A stretch of DNA of 64,000 nt from Myxococcales bacterium. GTDB lineage: Bacteria > Myxococcota > Myxococcia > Myxococcales > Myxococcaceae. Positions 37,548 through 46,751 of the stretch are shown here, piece after piece. The stretch lies in contig JAUXRI010000134.1 in NCBI GenBank assembly GCA_030681895.1, forward strand, positions 50,460-114,459. Direction: 5' to 3'. Both the position numbers and the translations under genes were made by a program. Position 1 is the first letter of the stretch. Each line of letters opens with the position of its first letter. The notes under the pieces are model-generated. The model did not search any database and was not told the origin of the DNA. It worked only from the letters and a program-made list of their open reading frames with translations.

Positions 37548-38114
37548 ATGCGCTTGCCGACGACCCTCGCCGTGATGTTCCTCGCTGCCTGTGGAGGAGC
37601 CGCCGACCACCTCGACCCCACCACGGACTTTCGACGGGTGACGTTGGTGGAAGCACCTCCAGAGCCGGTGAAGCCATCGGCGATGACGCTCGCGCTTCGA
37701 CTCGACGAACGTTCCGGGACGGCGGCCATCGGCTGGGCGCTCGCTCCCGTGGGCCGACTGCCTGCAGAGACCGCACACCTCAGCCTCAACGCCTGGGACT
37801 GCGGCGCGCGCGGACGATGGGTGCAGATTCTCGGAGGGAAAGACGTCACGTTCTGCGAGCGAGAGAAGGCGACGCGAGTCGAAGAGGTCAGCACCGACGA
37901 CGCCGACTGTTTCTGGAATAGCTCGTTCGAGGCGGGCGGCTCAGGGAGCGACTTCACCGGCACCGGCGTCATCGTTCGCGTCGACGGGCAGCGCCTCGGC
38001 CGCCTGCGCGTCGCGAAGTCCACCCAGCTCGCGAAGGACTGGTACGCCCAACCCATCGAGCCGTTCGAAGTGCACCTCGAGTTTCTCTCTGAGACGTCCT
38101 CGACGGCGCCGTGA
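37548..38114 (+). CDS. small lipoprotein, unknown
   Basis: 188 residues from the ATG at 37548. The signal peptide ends in LAAC (Cys15). The mature part is beta-rich (TLALRLDERSG, ETAHLSLNAWDCG, GVIVRVDGQRL) with a few cysteines (WDCGARG, VTFCERE, DCFWN). No family recognised. It lies 40 bp after the FHA gene on the same strand, and 44 bp before the barrel/thioredoxin gene, so a shared transcript is possible. Confidence 0.6.
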   Translation: MRLPTTLAVMFLAACGGAADHLDPTTDFRRVTLVEAPPEPVKPSAMTLALRLDERSGTAAIGWALAPVGRLPAETAHLSLNAWDCGARGRWVQILGGKDVTFCEREKATRVEEVSTDDADCFWNSSFEAGGSGSDFTGTGVIVRVDGQRLGRLRVAKSTQLAKDWYAQPIEPFEVHLEFLSETSSTAP

Positions 38115-38158
38115 TGATCGCCGTGTAACCCGCTCGGGGGCGATGGCGTACGCCACCC

Positions 38159-39421
38159 GTGCGCGAGGGCTTCTTCATCCTGCTGGTCAGTCTCTGTCTG
38201 GCCTCCGAGCCTGCGATGGCTCAGGCCTGCGCGAGTTGCAGTCCGCTCGCCCTCCCGACGTCGGTCTCGTCACCCGGTGGTGCGTCGTTGGGCCAGCACG
38301 AGTTCGTCGTCACGGGCCAGGTGGTCGCCGGGTGGCAGGCCTTCCCTGATCAGACCGCCCTCGGCGAGCGCTTCGACGACCCCAATCGCGCGCGCGTCGA
38401 CCTCGGGCTGGTGTCCGTCGAAGGCAGTGTGCTGCACCGCTCCGGCATCGGCGCTTCGCTTCAACTGCCCGCCGCGCTCATCGCAGCCTCGGACGTCACG
38501 GGCGCGCGCGTGGACCCGGGCCTCGGAGACCTGGAAGCACGCCTTCGGTATCGGGCCCAGCCCTCGACCAGGGTGTTCCTCGCAGCGAACGCGGGCGCCG
38601 TGCTGCCGACGGGCCGGTACTCGCCCCGAAGCGGAGCGCTCGCCCTCTCCGCCGCTGCGCAGTCGCTGACGCCGGGCCGTGGCACGACGTGGGCCGTCGC
38701 TGAAGCGCAAGCACGACTGACCACCATCGAACGACTCACCGTCGGGCTCTCACTCGAAGGCCGTGCGCCACTCGGCGATGCACCTGACGGGTTTCGCTGG
38801 GGTCCCGAGGTACGCGGAGGGCTCGATGGACAATTCCGGCTTCCGGGCGAGCGCGTCTTCGTGAGTCTCGGGGTCGAGGCGCAGTGGCGAGCCACCTCGT
38901 CGGTGGACGACCCCTTCCTCGGCACCCGCGTCGACTCGGGGAGCACGGGCGGTCTCGTCATCGCGGCGTTGCCAGGCGTGACGGTGCAGCTGCCGCATGG
39001 GCTCTTCGCGCAGCTCTCGGCGCGTGTGCCGCTGAGCCAGTCGCTCGCCGGGCTTCAGTTCAATCAGGGGCTGGGCGTGTTCGCAGGGCTTGGGTTCGTC
39101 GTGCCCGTTGGCCCCTCGCGCGCCGAGATCAGCCGCGCCGCCACCGAGGGATGGACGGTGGTCGACTACGACGCCGACTGGTGCGCGGCGTGTCAGGAGT
39201 TGAAGCCCGTGCTCGCGCAGGCGCAGCTCCGTTTTCCAGCCGTTCGGTTCCAGCGCATCGACGTCAGTCGCTGGAGCCAGGACGAGCTCGAGCAGGCAGT
39301 ACCCGGCGCCACTGCGCTGCCGGTCGTCGAGCTCCGCCGCCCTGATGGAACCGTCGTCGCCCGGCTCGAAGGTGCCGCAGCGCACGACATCACCCGCCGT
39401 CTCGAGACTGACCTGCCATGA
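38159..39421 (+). CDS. outer membrane barrel fused to a thioredoxin domain
   Basis: 420 residues from a GTG at 38159. The N-terminus is a signal peptide (FFILLVSLCLASEPAMA). A CASC pair follows, then ~300 residues of alternating amphipathic strands with Gly and aromatic positions (RVFLAANAGAVLPTGRYSP, LTVGLSLEGRAPLG), like small outer-membrane transporter-type barrels. Residues about 333-420 form a thioredoxin fold with the active site WCAAC (Trp341, Cys342, Cys345) in DADWCAACQELKPVL, closest by eye to the DsbD gamma domain, and a cis-Pro (ALPVVEL) at the right place. Its stop overlaps the redoxin lipoprotein start (ATGA). This fusion is unusual; the barrel call is the less certain half. Confidence 0.72.
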   Translation: MREGFFILLVSLCLASEPAMAQACASCSPLALPTSVSSPGGASLGQHEFVVTGQVVAGWQAFPDQTALGERFDDPNRARVDLGLVSVEGSVLHRSGIGASLQLPAALIAASDVTGARVDPGLGDLEARLRYRAQPSTRVFLAANAGAVLPTGRYSPRSGALALSAAAQSLTPGRGTTWAVAEAQARLTTIERLTVGLSLEGRAPLGDAPDGFRWGPEVRGGLDGQFRLPGERVFVSLGVEAQWRATSSVDDPFLGTRVDSGSTGGLVIAALPGVTVQLPHGLFAQLSARVPLSQSLAGLQFNQGLGVFAGLGFVVPVGPSRAEISRAATEGWTVVDYDADWCAACQELKPVLAQAQLRFPAVRFQRIDVSRWSQDELEQAVPGATALPVVELRRPDGTVVARLEGAAAHDITRRLETDLP

Positions 39422-40074
39422 ATCGATTTTCGTTCGTCCTCGTTCCTCTCGTCGTCGCGGCCTGCGGGCCGGACACTTCGATGCAGGGCGCTCCGCCAGA
39501 CCCGATGTTGCCGATGCAGGCGCAGCTCGGTGGTGGCACTGCGGCCAGCGCAGGCGGCGCGGCTGGAGGAGGCAGCGCAGGTGGGACCGTGAGTGGAGGT
39601 GTCGCCGGCGGCGCGTCGGGCTCGCAGTTCGTGTACCCCTCCTGGGAGCGCGAAGACATTCAAGCCGCGAGCCCCCGCCGAGGAGAATTCTACGGCCTCG
39701 AGGCCTTCCGCGGACGGACGGTGGTGGTGGTGCTCCTCGAGGGCTTCTGCACGTTTTGCCGCAGCAACGTCGTCGTGGCTGAGCAGCTTCAGACGACGCT
39801 CCGCGCAGAGGGTCGAGACGTCGAGGTGGTGGTGTTGTCAGACGCCAACGCGTCGGACTTCAGCAGCCGCACCCGGCTTCGCTTGTTTCGCGATGGCGAA
39901 GCGGGTCGGCCGGCGTGGAGAGAGATGCGCCCGTCTCCGTCGAAGCACGACACGTTCGTCTTCGCGCCGTCAGGTGAGCGCACGTACTTCTGGCAGGGCA
40001 GCTACACCGGCGATGCGGCGCGGTGGACGGCCGATGTCGGGCAGGCGGTGCGCGCGGTCGCTCCCGTCAGATAG
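39418..40074 (+). CDS. redoxin-type lipoprotein with CxxC motif
   Basis: 218 residues from the ATG at 39418, overlapping the previous stop by 4 bp. The signal peptide carries lipobox VVAAC (Cys16). A Gly/Ala/Ser-rich linker (about residues 38-68) follows. The last ~130 residues are a TlpA/redoxin-like fold: LEAFRGRTVVVVLLEGFC, active site CTFC (Cys111, Cys114), then VVVLSDANASDFSSRTRLR and a late strand-helix. It should act as a thiol oxidoreductase on the periplasmic side. Translational coupling to the barrel/thioredoxin fusion suggests the two exchange electrons or disulfides. Confidence 0.82.
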   Translation: MNRFSFVLVPLVVAACGPDTSMQGAPPDPMLPMQAQLGGGTAASAGGAAGGGSAGGTVSGGVAGGASGSQFVYPSWEREDIQAASPRRGEFYGLEAFRGRTVVVVLLEGFCTFCRSNVVVAEQLQTTLRAEGRDVEVVVLSDANASDFSSRTRLRLFRDGEAGRPAWREMRPSPSKHDTFVFAPSGERTYFWQGSYTGDAARWTADVGQAVRAVAPVR

Positions 40075-40179
40075 GCAGCGGTGCTGTCGGCGACGATGAA
40101 GGGCACGTTGTCGAAGGTGTGGGCGCCGGTGCGTTCGATGGAGCGCTGGCTTGCCAGCCTCGCTCGCAACGCCCCAACG

Positions 40180-40854
40180 TCAGAACGAGGCGTAGTCGCT
40201 GAACGTCGTGACGACGCGGAAGCGCTGCTTGACGAACAGCAGCCCGGCCACGCCTTTCAAGGTAAGCCGTGACATCGCGCGGCCTGCGGGGCTCTGTGCG
40301 TCGAAGGTCGCTTCGATGGAGAGGGAGTCGACGAAGCGGGGGTTCTTCGAGGGGCGCACCGCGAGCGTCAACACGTCGCCCGTCTGAGGGTCGATGGTGG
40401 CGTCGCCGATGTAGAGCTGATCAGTCTTCTCGCCTGCCGGCTGAAAGCCGAGCCGCACCAGTGAGGGCCGATCGCCGGGCGGCGCGAGCACCGCGAACTG
40501 GTACTTCGCGCGCTCGTCTGGGTGGAATGGCGACTTCACGCCCGCGCCTTCCTTCTTCGGCGGCTTCTCGAGCTCGGCGCGCTTGCTCTCGGTGAGGTCC
40601 TTGCCGTTCTCGGTGTACGTGAGCAGCTTGCGCTCGACCTTGCCGCCGCTCCGGTCGACGCGCAGCGTGGTGTGGGTGGTCTTCTTGACCGCGCCGTCCC
40701 CGTCGAGCTCCTCGGCCACCACGTCGACCGTCACCCGGGAGTCGTTGACGAAGGTCTCGAGCTGGCGGGCGCGCGCGCCGAGCTTCTCGATCAACGCCGG
40801 CTCTGGTGTGGCCGCGAGCAGCATCAGCAGAGTCATGGAGTGGACAGCGCCCAT
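40180..40854 (-). CDS. secreted LolA-like or outer-membrane-sorting-like protein
   Basis: 224 residues from the ATG at 40854, which overlaps the stop of the upstream gene (TGATG). The N-terminus (MTLLMLLAATPEPA) is a weak signal peptide. The mature part is a long beta-sheet protein (TLRVDRSGGKVERKLLTY, DTRSLVRLGFQ-type strands, ATIDPQTGDVLTLAVRPS), similar in layout to LolA/LppX-type half-barrels that carry lipids, but I see no clear family motif. Being coupled to a polytopic membrane protein suggests an envelope role. Confidence 0.45.
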   Translation of the reverse strand: MGAVHSMTLLMLLAATPEPALIEKLGARARQLETFVNDSRVTVDVVAEELDGDGAVKKTTHTTLRVDRSGGKVERKLLTYTENGKDLTESKRAELEKPPKKEGAGVKSPFHPDERAKYQFAVLAPPGDRPSLVRLGFQPAGEKTDQLYIGDATIDPQTGDVLTLAVRPSKNPRFVDSLSIEATFDAQSPAGRAMSRLTLKGVAGLLFVKQRFRVVTTFSDYASF

Positions 40855-42293
40855 CAGCGTCGCCGCACTTCGTAGACCGACGGCCCTGAACCCGGCGGCA
40901 ACGGCGGACCCGGCGGAGGACGAAGTCTCACGAAGTCAGGGTTGTCATCGAGCAGCCGCTTCGCCTGCGGGTAGCCACAGATGACGTACTGCGCGCCGAA
41001 CGTGACGGTGACGATGTCTCTGACGTCGCGCGCCTCGCCATTGATGAGCAGCAGCCGCGCCTGGTGCCGGTCCTTGTCGAAGCGCTCGAGGAAGGTCGGG
41101 TCGAGCACGTCGACGAACCGAACGTCGGGCCGCCGGTCGAGCAGCACCTCGCCTTCGGGGAACGTGCAGTTGAGCACCTTCTTCCCTGCCGCTTCTTTCG
41201 GCAGCGCATCGACCGCGTCGGCGATGTGCATCGTGTACCGGTCGAGCTGCGTCACCTGCGCCGAGTCGCGGAGCAGCGGCACGTTCAGCGCCAGCCCCAC
41301 CGCCACCCCGAGCGAGAGCACCATCGGTGGCAACGAATTCGAGACCGACGCGAAGGCCGCGATGGTGAGCGGAATCGCGTACTCCGACGCGCGCGCGCTG
41401 CGCAGACACAACACCCAGAACAGGCCCGCCGTCGCCACCAGCATGAAGCGCAACCGTGAGCCCGACGTGCCACGGCTCAACACGGCCAGCACCGCGCTCA
41501 CCACGAACATCACCACCGGCACGCGGTACGAGCCGAGGAACTCGTGAAGTTGAATGGGAAAGAGTTCTCCGCCGAACGTGTTCCCCGACGGTTTCGAGGC
41601 TGCGATGGTCAGCGTCATCCACGTCGTCTCGAGCGTGCCGGGGAAGTACGGGTTGATGACGGTGCCGAGCACCAATCCACCGACGCCTGCGCCCACCGCG
41701 CGCCACGCAGAGCGGCCCTGCAGCACGAACGCGAGGCCCAGCACCGCGGCCGGAATGTAGAGCGCGTGATAGCCGAGCGCGAAGAGCAGCCCCGCCGCAA
41801 ACGTCACCTTCCACGACGTGCGCGTGAGCCCGACGAGCAACAACAGCGTCGCCGCGATGGCCAACAGGTGCGGGCGCACCAGCACGAGCCGGTAGAGGAA
41901 CATCGGGCACGACGCGCCTGCGAGGACCGCGAGCACCGACTCCCGCGCGCCGAGGAATTGCCGCGCCAGCACGTAGAGCAACCAGATGATGAGCGCCGCG
42001 AGCACCGCTGACGACGCGATGACGCCGGCGCGTTCGCCGACCAGCCAGCCCAGCCACGTCACCACGTGAAAGAGGAACTCCTTGTCGACGAACGCGACGT
42101 TCCACCCGATGCCTTCGACCTGCGGCAGCGTCTTCGGCATGCCGGCTTCAGCCCACGTACGCGCGAGGGCGAAGTGGAAGTGACGGTCGGGGTCGGCCGG
42201 AGAGCGTCCGGCGTAGAGCCACAGCCCGCCACCCAGCCCGAGCAGGAGCACGGCGAGCGCGAGCACATCGACACGGCTGGGCCTGAAGGACAC
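40854..42293 (-). CDS. polytopic membrane protein, GT39/mannosyltransferase-like
   Basis: 479 residues from the ATG at 42293. About eleven transmembrane helices. The early DPDRHFHFALARTWAEAG loop between helices 1 and 2 has an Asp-rich start resembling the catalytic DxD-type loop of GT-C glycosyltransferases (D near residue 33), and the C-terminal ~130 residues are soluble (KVLNCTFPEGEVLLDRRP, VICGYPQAKRLL), as in that superfamily. A GT-C lipid-sugar transferase is the best guess but not proven. Downstream coupling by TGATG to a secreted protein indicates a shared envelope role. Confidence 0.55.
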   Translation of the reverse strand: MSFRPSRVDVLALAVLLLGLGGGLWLYAGRSPADPDRHFHFALARTWAEAGMPKTLPQVEGIGWNVAFVDKEFLFHVVTWLGWLVGERAGVIASSAVLAALIIWLLYVLARQFLGARESVLAVLAGASCPMFLYRLVLVRPHLLAIAATLLLLVGLTRTSWKVTFAAGLLFALGYHALYIPAAVLGLAFVLQGRSAWRAVGAGVGGLVLGTVINPYFPGTLETTWMTLTIAASKPSGNTFGGELFPIQLHEFLGSYRVPVVMFVVSAVLAVLSRGTSGSRLRFMLVATAGLFWVLCLRSARASEYAIPLTIAAFASVSNSLPPMVLSLGVAVGLALNVPLLRDSAQVTQLDRYTMHIADAVDALPKEAAGKKVLNCTFPEGEVLLDRRPDVRFVDVLDPTFLERFDKDRHQARLLLINGEARDVRDIVTVTFGAQYVICGYPQAKRLLDDNPDFVRLRPPPGPPLPPGSGPSVYEVRRR

Positions 42294-42353
42294 GGCGACA
42301 GCGGACCACTTGCGCGGCGCGCTGTCAGCGTTCGTCTTGGCTCCGGGCGGCGG

Positions 42354-43328
42354 TCAGGCCTTGCCCAGCACCATCGCCAGCAACGCCATGCGCACGTAGA
42401 GCCCGTACTCCATCTGCCGGAAGTACGCGGCGCGCGGGTCGGCGTCGACGTCGGTCGAAATCTCTCCCACGCGCGGCAACGGGTGCATCAACGCCATCTT
42501 CGGCTTCGCGAGCTTCATCGTCTCGGGCGTGATGATGAAGGCGTGCTTCAGCGACTCATAGAGCGCGAGGTCTTCGAAGCGCTCCTTCTGGACGCGCGTG
42601 ACGTAGAGCACGTCGGTCTCGGGCAGCACGGCGCTCAGGCTGGTGTGCTCGACGTACGAGATGCCACGCGCGGTCAGCTCGTCGGTCACCTTCGCGGGCA
42701 TGCGCAGCTGCTCCGGCGAGACGAAGTGCAGCTTCGCGCCGAAGAGCGACAGCAGCCGCGACAACGAGTGCACCGTGCGACCGAACTTGAGGTCGCCCAG
42801 CATCGTGACGGTCAGCCCATCGAGCCGGCCGAGCTCTTCGCGAATGGTGAAGAGGTCGAGCAGCGCCTGGGTCGGGTGTTCTCCGGGGCCGTCGCCGGCG
42901 TTGATGATGGGCTTGCGCGCGGCCTCGGCAGCCTGCGCCGCCGCGCCGACCTCGTGGTGCCGCAACACGATGACGTCGGCGTAACACTCGAGCGTGCGCA
43001 CGGTGTCGGGCAGCGACTCGCCCTTCGACACCGACGAATACCGCACCTCGCTGATGGGAATGACGGAGCCGCCGAGGCGCTGCATCGCGGCCATGAAGGA
43101 CGACTGCGTGCGCGTGGACGGCTCGTAGAAGAGGTTCGCGAGGATCTTCCCCTTCAGCAGGTCGATGGTGCCGATGTGCTGAACCATGGTGCGCATGGCC
43201 TCGGCGACGCCGAAGACGTACTCGAGGTCCTCACGGCCGAACTGCGCCACCGTGAGAATGTCTTTTCCGTAGAAGCGGCCGGAGCGCTGGTCGCCGAGGG
43301 GCAGGTGCGCGGAGGACGAAGGCGTCAT
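42354..43328 (-). CDS. pyrB: aspartate carbamoyltransferase catalytic subunit
   Basis: 324 residues from the ATG at 43328, the normal length for PyrB. It catalyses carbamoyl phosphate plus aspartate to carbamoyl aspartate, the second step of pyrimidine synthesis. The carbamoyl-phosphate signature STRTQ is at residues 71-75 within [16 protein letters not shown], the 80s-loop lysine is in SKGES (Lys102), HPTQALLD is at 151-158, and the C-terminal [10 protein letters not shown] is present. No PyrI-type regulatory gene is visible next to it. The upstream TPR gene lies 55 bp away on the same strand. A cytoplasmic housekeeping enzyme. Confidence 0.95.
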   Translation of the reverse strand: MTPSSSAHLPLGDQRSGRFYGKDILTVAQFGREDLEYVFGVAEAMRTMVQHIGTIDLLKGKILANLFYEPSTRTQSSFMAAMQRLGGSVIPISEVRYSSVSKGESLPDTVRTLECYADVIVLRHHEVGAAAQAAEAARKPIINAGDGPGEHPTQALLDLFTIREELGRLDGLTVTMLGDLKFGRTVHSLSRLLSLFGAKLHFVSPEQLRMPAKVTDELTARGISYVEHTSLSAVLPETDVLYVTRVQKERFEDLALYESLKHAFIITPETMKLAKPKMALMHPLPRVGEISTDVDADPRAAYFRQMEYGLYVRMALLAMVLGKA

Positions 43329-43383
43329 GGTGGAAGCGAGCTTCTGGCTGCACGCGCCCGACGAGGCAAGCGGTGTTCGCGCG

Positions 43384-43704
43384 TCAGAAGTCTTCGAGGT
43401 CGCGCAGGCGCTGCTCGAGGTCCGACTGCAGGCTCAGGTCCTTGCGCGCGTGCGGCGTCTCGAGGGCGCGTTGCCAGGTCGCTTTCGCGTCGTCACGTGC
43501 ACCCAGGCCGACCTGCGCGTCGCCCAGCGCCACCCACGCCGCCGAGTAGTTCGGGTCGAGCTTCACGGCCGTCGCCAGCGCCGTCACGCTCTCGGCCCAG
43601 CGCTGCTCGTCGAGGTACAGCCGGCCCAGCGAGAAGAAGCCCATCGGCGAGTCGGGGAACTCACGCGTCATCTCGAGGAACATCTGCTCGCGCTCGCTGG
43701 CCAT
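43384..43704 (-). CDS. small TPR protein
   Basis: 106 residues from the ATG at 43704; earlier in-frame codons would add a Pro/Ala-rich tail that overlaps the divergent pirin gene. Residues about 15-85 contain two to three TPR-like helical pairs ([41 protein letters not shown]). No membrane segment. It probably binds another protein; the partner is unknown. It is 55 bp upstream of pyrB on the same strand and may be co-transcribed, with no known link. Confidence 0.65.
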   Translation of the reverse strand: MASEREQMFLEMTREFPDSPMGFFSLGRLYLDEQRWAESVTALATAVKLDPNYSAAWVALGDAQVGLGARDDAKATWQRALETPHARKDLSLQSDLEQRLRDLEDF

Positions 43705-43795
43705 GACGCCGCACATAGCGAACCCCGGCGCCGCGGGACACGGCGTTCCGCGGGCCGGACGAGCGGCGCTCAACGGAGGTGGATAGAAGGAAGGC

Positions 43796-44827
43796 ATGGC
43801 TCCCCGCATCCTCGACGTCGCGAAGCTCGGCTTCCCCTGGCACACGGCCGACCCGTTTCTCTTCTGCGTGCATCACGACGACGCCTACCCGAAGGGCAAC
43901 GAGCAGCTCGGCCCCGCCGCTTCGCTCGCCGGCCGCAACATCGGCAGCGACTTCGAGGGCAAAGACGGCTGGCGCATGTACCACGGCGACGTGGTGCCCG
44001 GTTTCCCCCAGCACCCGCACCGCGGCTTCGAGACGGTGACGGTCGTGCGGCGCGGCTTCATCGACCACTCCGATTCTCTCGGCGCGACGGCGCGCTTCGG
44101 CCAGGGCGACGCGCAGTGGCTCACCGCAGGCAAAGGCATCGTGCACTGCGAGATGTTCCCGCTCGTGAAGCCAGACGAGGGCAACCCGGTCGAGCTGTTC
44201 CAGCTCTGGCTCAACCTGCCGCGCGCCAACAAGATGGTGGAGCCACACTTCTCGATGTTGTGGAGCCACCACATTCCCGTGCACCAGGTGACCGACGAGA
44301 ATGGCCGACGGTCGCTCGTGACCATCGTCGCCGGAGCTTTCGCAGGCATTCAGCCACCGCCTCCGCCGCCGAAGTCGTGGGCCTCGCAGCCCGGCAGCGA
44401 CCTCGCCATCTGGACGCTCAAGCTCGAGGCTGGCGCGCACCTCACGCTCCCGCCCGCGAACGCCGGCACCAACCGCACGCTGTATTTCTTCAAGGGCGGC
44501 CAGCTGACCATCGACGGGCAGACGTTCCGCCCAGGGTTCGGCATCGCGGTGCAGCCCGACGTCGCCATGCCGCTGGTGAACGGGGACGCCGAGGCCGAGG
44601 TGCTGGTGCTCCAGGGCCGGCCCATCGGCGAGCCTGTCGTGCAGTACGGGCCCTTCGTGATGAACACGCAGGAAGAAATCGCCACCGCGTTCCGCGACTA
44701 CCAGCGCACGCAGTTCGGCGGCTGGCCCTTCAAGCGCGATGACCCGGTGCACCCGCGCGAGCAGGAGCGCTTCGCGAAGCACGCCGACGGCCGCATCGAG
44801 AAGGCCAGCGACACCATCTCGGGCTGA
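43796..44827 (+). CDS. pirin family protein
   Basis: 343 residues from the ATG at 43796, with an AAGGA ribosome site upstream. The N-terminal cupin contains FPQHPHRGFETVTVVRRG and WLTAGKGIVHCEM, which supply the three histidines and one glutamate that bind iron in pirins; the usual Ser after His is Cys here. The C-terminal cupin region (LVLQGRPIGEPVVQYGPFVMN) is the typical pirin C-terminal signature. Residues about 187-192 form a run of prolines. Pirins are iron-binding cytoplasmic proteins, some acting as quercetinases. Here the role is unknown. It is divergent from the TPR gene. Confidence 0.9.
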   Translation: MAPRILDVAKLGFPWHTADPFLFCVHHDDAYPKGNEQLGPAASLAGRNIGSDFEGKDGWRMYHGDVVPGFPQHPHRGFETVTVVRRGFIDHSDSLGATARFGQGDAQWLTAGKGIVHCEMFPLVKPDEGNPVELFQLWLNLPRANKMVEPHFSMLWSHHIPVHQVTDENGRRSLVTIVAGAFAGIQPPPPPPKSWASQPGSDLAIWTLKLEAGAHLTLPPANAGTNRTLYFFKGGQLTIDGQTFRPGFGIAVQPDVAMPLVNGDAEAEVLVLQGRPIGEPVVQYGPFVMNTQEEIATAFRDYQRTQFGGWPFKRDDPVHPREQERFAKHADGRIEKASDTISG

Positions 44828-44847
44828 CGACGCGGTAGGCTGCGAGC

Positions 44848-46380
44848 GTGCGAGCGCTCGTCCTCAGCGTGGGAATCGTGGCCTGCGCCGCGTGCCTGTG
44901 CTCGCCCCCACCCGAGTGTGTCGGCCCGGAAGACTGCTTCGGTCGTGCCTGCACCGACGGCGTCTGTGCGCAGCGCCCCGATGCGAGCGTCGTCGTCGTC
45001 GTCGTCTCTGGTGGTGGAGGCGCTGGCGGAGGTGTGGCGGCGGGCGGCTCAGGCGGCGGGGTCGTCATCCCTCCCTGCGAGCTGAACCACACCGGCTCCA
45101 TCACCGGCACCGTCACCGAGCCAAGCGGCCGGCTCGCCCTGCCCAACGTGATGGTCTTCATTCCAACCGTCGGCCTCGAAGACTTCCCCGTCGGCCCGGC
45201 GTCGCGATGTCCCGGCTGCGACGACGACATCACCGGCAAGCCCAGCAAGAGCACGGTGTCGACCATCACCGGCACCTTTCAGCTCGACGACGTGCCTGCG
45301 GGGCTGACCAGGCTCGTCTTTCAGACCGGCCGGTGGCGCCGCGAAGTCGAGGTGTCGGTCACGGAGTGCACGACGAACGCGCTGAGCGCCTCGGTCACGC
45401 GCCTTCCGCGGTCGCGCGCCGAGGGCGACCTGCCACGCTTCGCGCTTGTCACTGGCGCGGCCGACCCGATGGAGTGTCTGCTGCTGAAGCTGGCCATCGC
45501 GCCATCGGAGTTCACCAGGCCCGACGCCGGCGGCCGCGTGCAGCTCTACGTCAACAATGGCCAGCTCCTCGACGGAGGTCTGCCGCCTGAGGCCGAGCTG
45601 CTCACGACGCCAGACCGCCTGCTCCAGTACGATCAGGTTCTCTTTCCCTGCCGGGGCGCCGAGGCAGGCCGGAACTCCGTGGAGCGCGCCGCCATCGGCC
45701 GCTTCGTCGACCTCGGTGGCCGCTTCTTCACCACGCACTACGGCTACACGTGGATGGAAGGCCAGCCGTTCAGCCAGACTGCAGCGTGGACGCCGAACGC
45801 TCAGTTCGGGGCGAGCGACATCGTCGACCCCATCACCAGCTTCCCGAAGGGCGCCATCTTCGGCCAGTGGCTGAAGCAGGTCGCCGGCATTCCCGGCCGC
45901 ATGCCGCTCGTCGACCCCCGCTACAACGTCGGCTCGGTGAAGGGCTCCACCATCGCGTGGCTCGGGGTGCCCGCGCGCCGCATGGGCCCGGACCCGCAGT
46001 GGACGGCGCAGCTGACCTTCACCACGCCGCTCGACGCGGGCGTCGGCTGTGGCCGTGTGGCCTTCAGCGACTTCCACGTCTCGACGAACGCGCTGCAGGT
46101 CCCCATCATCCCCACCTGCGTGAACGAGCCGTGTCCTCCGGTGCCATCGAGGCCGCCGTTCCCCGAGAACTGCCTGCGCTCAAGCTTCACTGACCAGGAG
46201 AAGGTGCTCGTGTACCTGCTGTTCGACCTCGCCACGTGCGCGAAGAATGACCGCGAGACGCCCACCGCGTGCGCCGTCGAGACCGCGACGTGCTCCCGGA
46301 CGCGCGGGTGCTGTGGCGACCTGCGCTGCCTCGAAGCGGGAGAGATGTGTGACGGCGGCCCGTGCCGCTGCGCCCCGTAG
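44848..46380 (+). CDS. lipoprotein with carboxypeptidase-regulatory-like domain
   Basis: 510 residues from a GTG at 44848. The N-terminus (MRALVLSVGIVACAACLC) is a signal peptide with several possible lipobox cysteines. A short Cys region and a Gly/Val linker (GGGGAGGG) follow. Residues about 85-185 look like a carboxypeptidase-D-type beta-sandwich (TGSITGTVTEPSGRLALPNV, then STVSTITGTFQLDDVPAG). Residues about 190-430 have a Rossmann-like start (ARFVDLGGRFFTTHYGYTW-like strand-turn) suggesting a ThuA/glutamine-amidotransferase-like fold. The C-terminus is Cys-rich (RTRGCCGDLRC). No catalytic site identified. It is 20 bp after the pirin stop. Confidence 0.6.
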   Translation: MRALVLSVGIVACAACLCSPPPECVGPEDCFGRACTDGVCAQRPDASVVVVVVSGGGGAGGGVAAGGSGGGVVIPPCELNHTGSITGTVTEPSGRLALPNVMVFIPTVGLEDFPVGPASRCPGCDDDITGKPSKSTVSTITGTFQLDDVPAGLTRLVFQTGRWRREVEVSVTECTTNALSASVTRLPRSRAEGDLPRFALVTGAADPMECLLLKLAIAPSEFTRPDAGGRVQLYVNNGQLLDGGLPPEAELLTTPDRLLQYDQVLFPCRGAEAGRNSVERAAIGRFVDLGGRFFTTHYGYTWMEGQPFSQTAAWTPNAQFGASDIVDPITSFPKGAIFGQWLKQVAGIPGRMPLVDPRYNVGSVKGSTIAWLGVPARRMGPDPQWTAQLTFTTPLDAGVGCGRVAFSDFHVSTNALQVPIIPTCVNEPCPPVPSRPPFPENCLRSSFTDQEKVLVYLLFDLATCAKNDRETPTACAVETATCSRTRGCCGDLRCLEAGEMCDGGPCRCAP

Positions 46381-46382
46381 TG

Positions 46383-46751
46383 TCAGCGCCACAGCCCGAT
46401 GCGGAAGCCGTGGGTGCGGCTGACCGAGAGCGCAATCGACGTCGCCAGCGCCGCGATGCCGAAGAGGATTCGTTCGTCGGGGAGCAGGTGCGGGCGCAGC
46501 TCCCAGCCCAGCCGCGCCAGCACGGCGCCGACGCAGAACCCCAGCACCGAGACCAGCCCGCTCCCCGCGCGCAAGTCCATGCGGGAGCGCAGCGCCTGTC
46601 GCTTCTGCTTCAGCGCCGTCACGCGGGTCCACACGCGGTCGCGCTGAAGGCCGAGCCCTGCCGTCGTCGCCAGCACCTCGTCGAGCCGCTCGGTCAGCTC
46701 GCGCGCGTGGGCCTGCGCTGCTTCGAGCTCGTCGTTCTCGTCGCGGCTCAT
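46383..46751 (-). CDS. membrane protein with coiled-coil N-terminus
   Basis: 122 residues from the ATG at 46751, which overlaps the stop of the upstream gene (ATGA). Residues about 6-55 form a coiled coil (DELEAAQAHARELTERLDEV). The C-terminal half holds two transmembrane helices (VSVLGFCVGAVLARLG and ILFGIAALATSIALSV). It is a paralogue-like partner of the protein encoded just upstream, which has the same layout. Function unknown; the pair may form a heteromeric membrane complex. Confidence 0.55.
   Translation of the reverse strand: MSRDENDELEAAQAHARELTERLDEVLATTAGLGLQRDRVWTRVTALKQKRQALRSRMDLRAGSGLVSVLGFCVGAVLARLGWELRPHLLPDERILFGIAALATSIALSVSRTHGFRIGLWR

Noticed and set aside
40075..40272. 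Short frames on both strands between the redoxin and the secreted-protein gene
   Set aside because: The plus-strand frame has no ribosome site and runs into the opposite gene. A minus-strand peptide (TGAHTFDNVPFIVADS) looks protein-like and could be a remnant, but it has no start and no second block of similarity.
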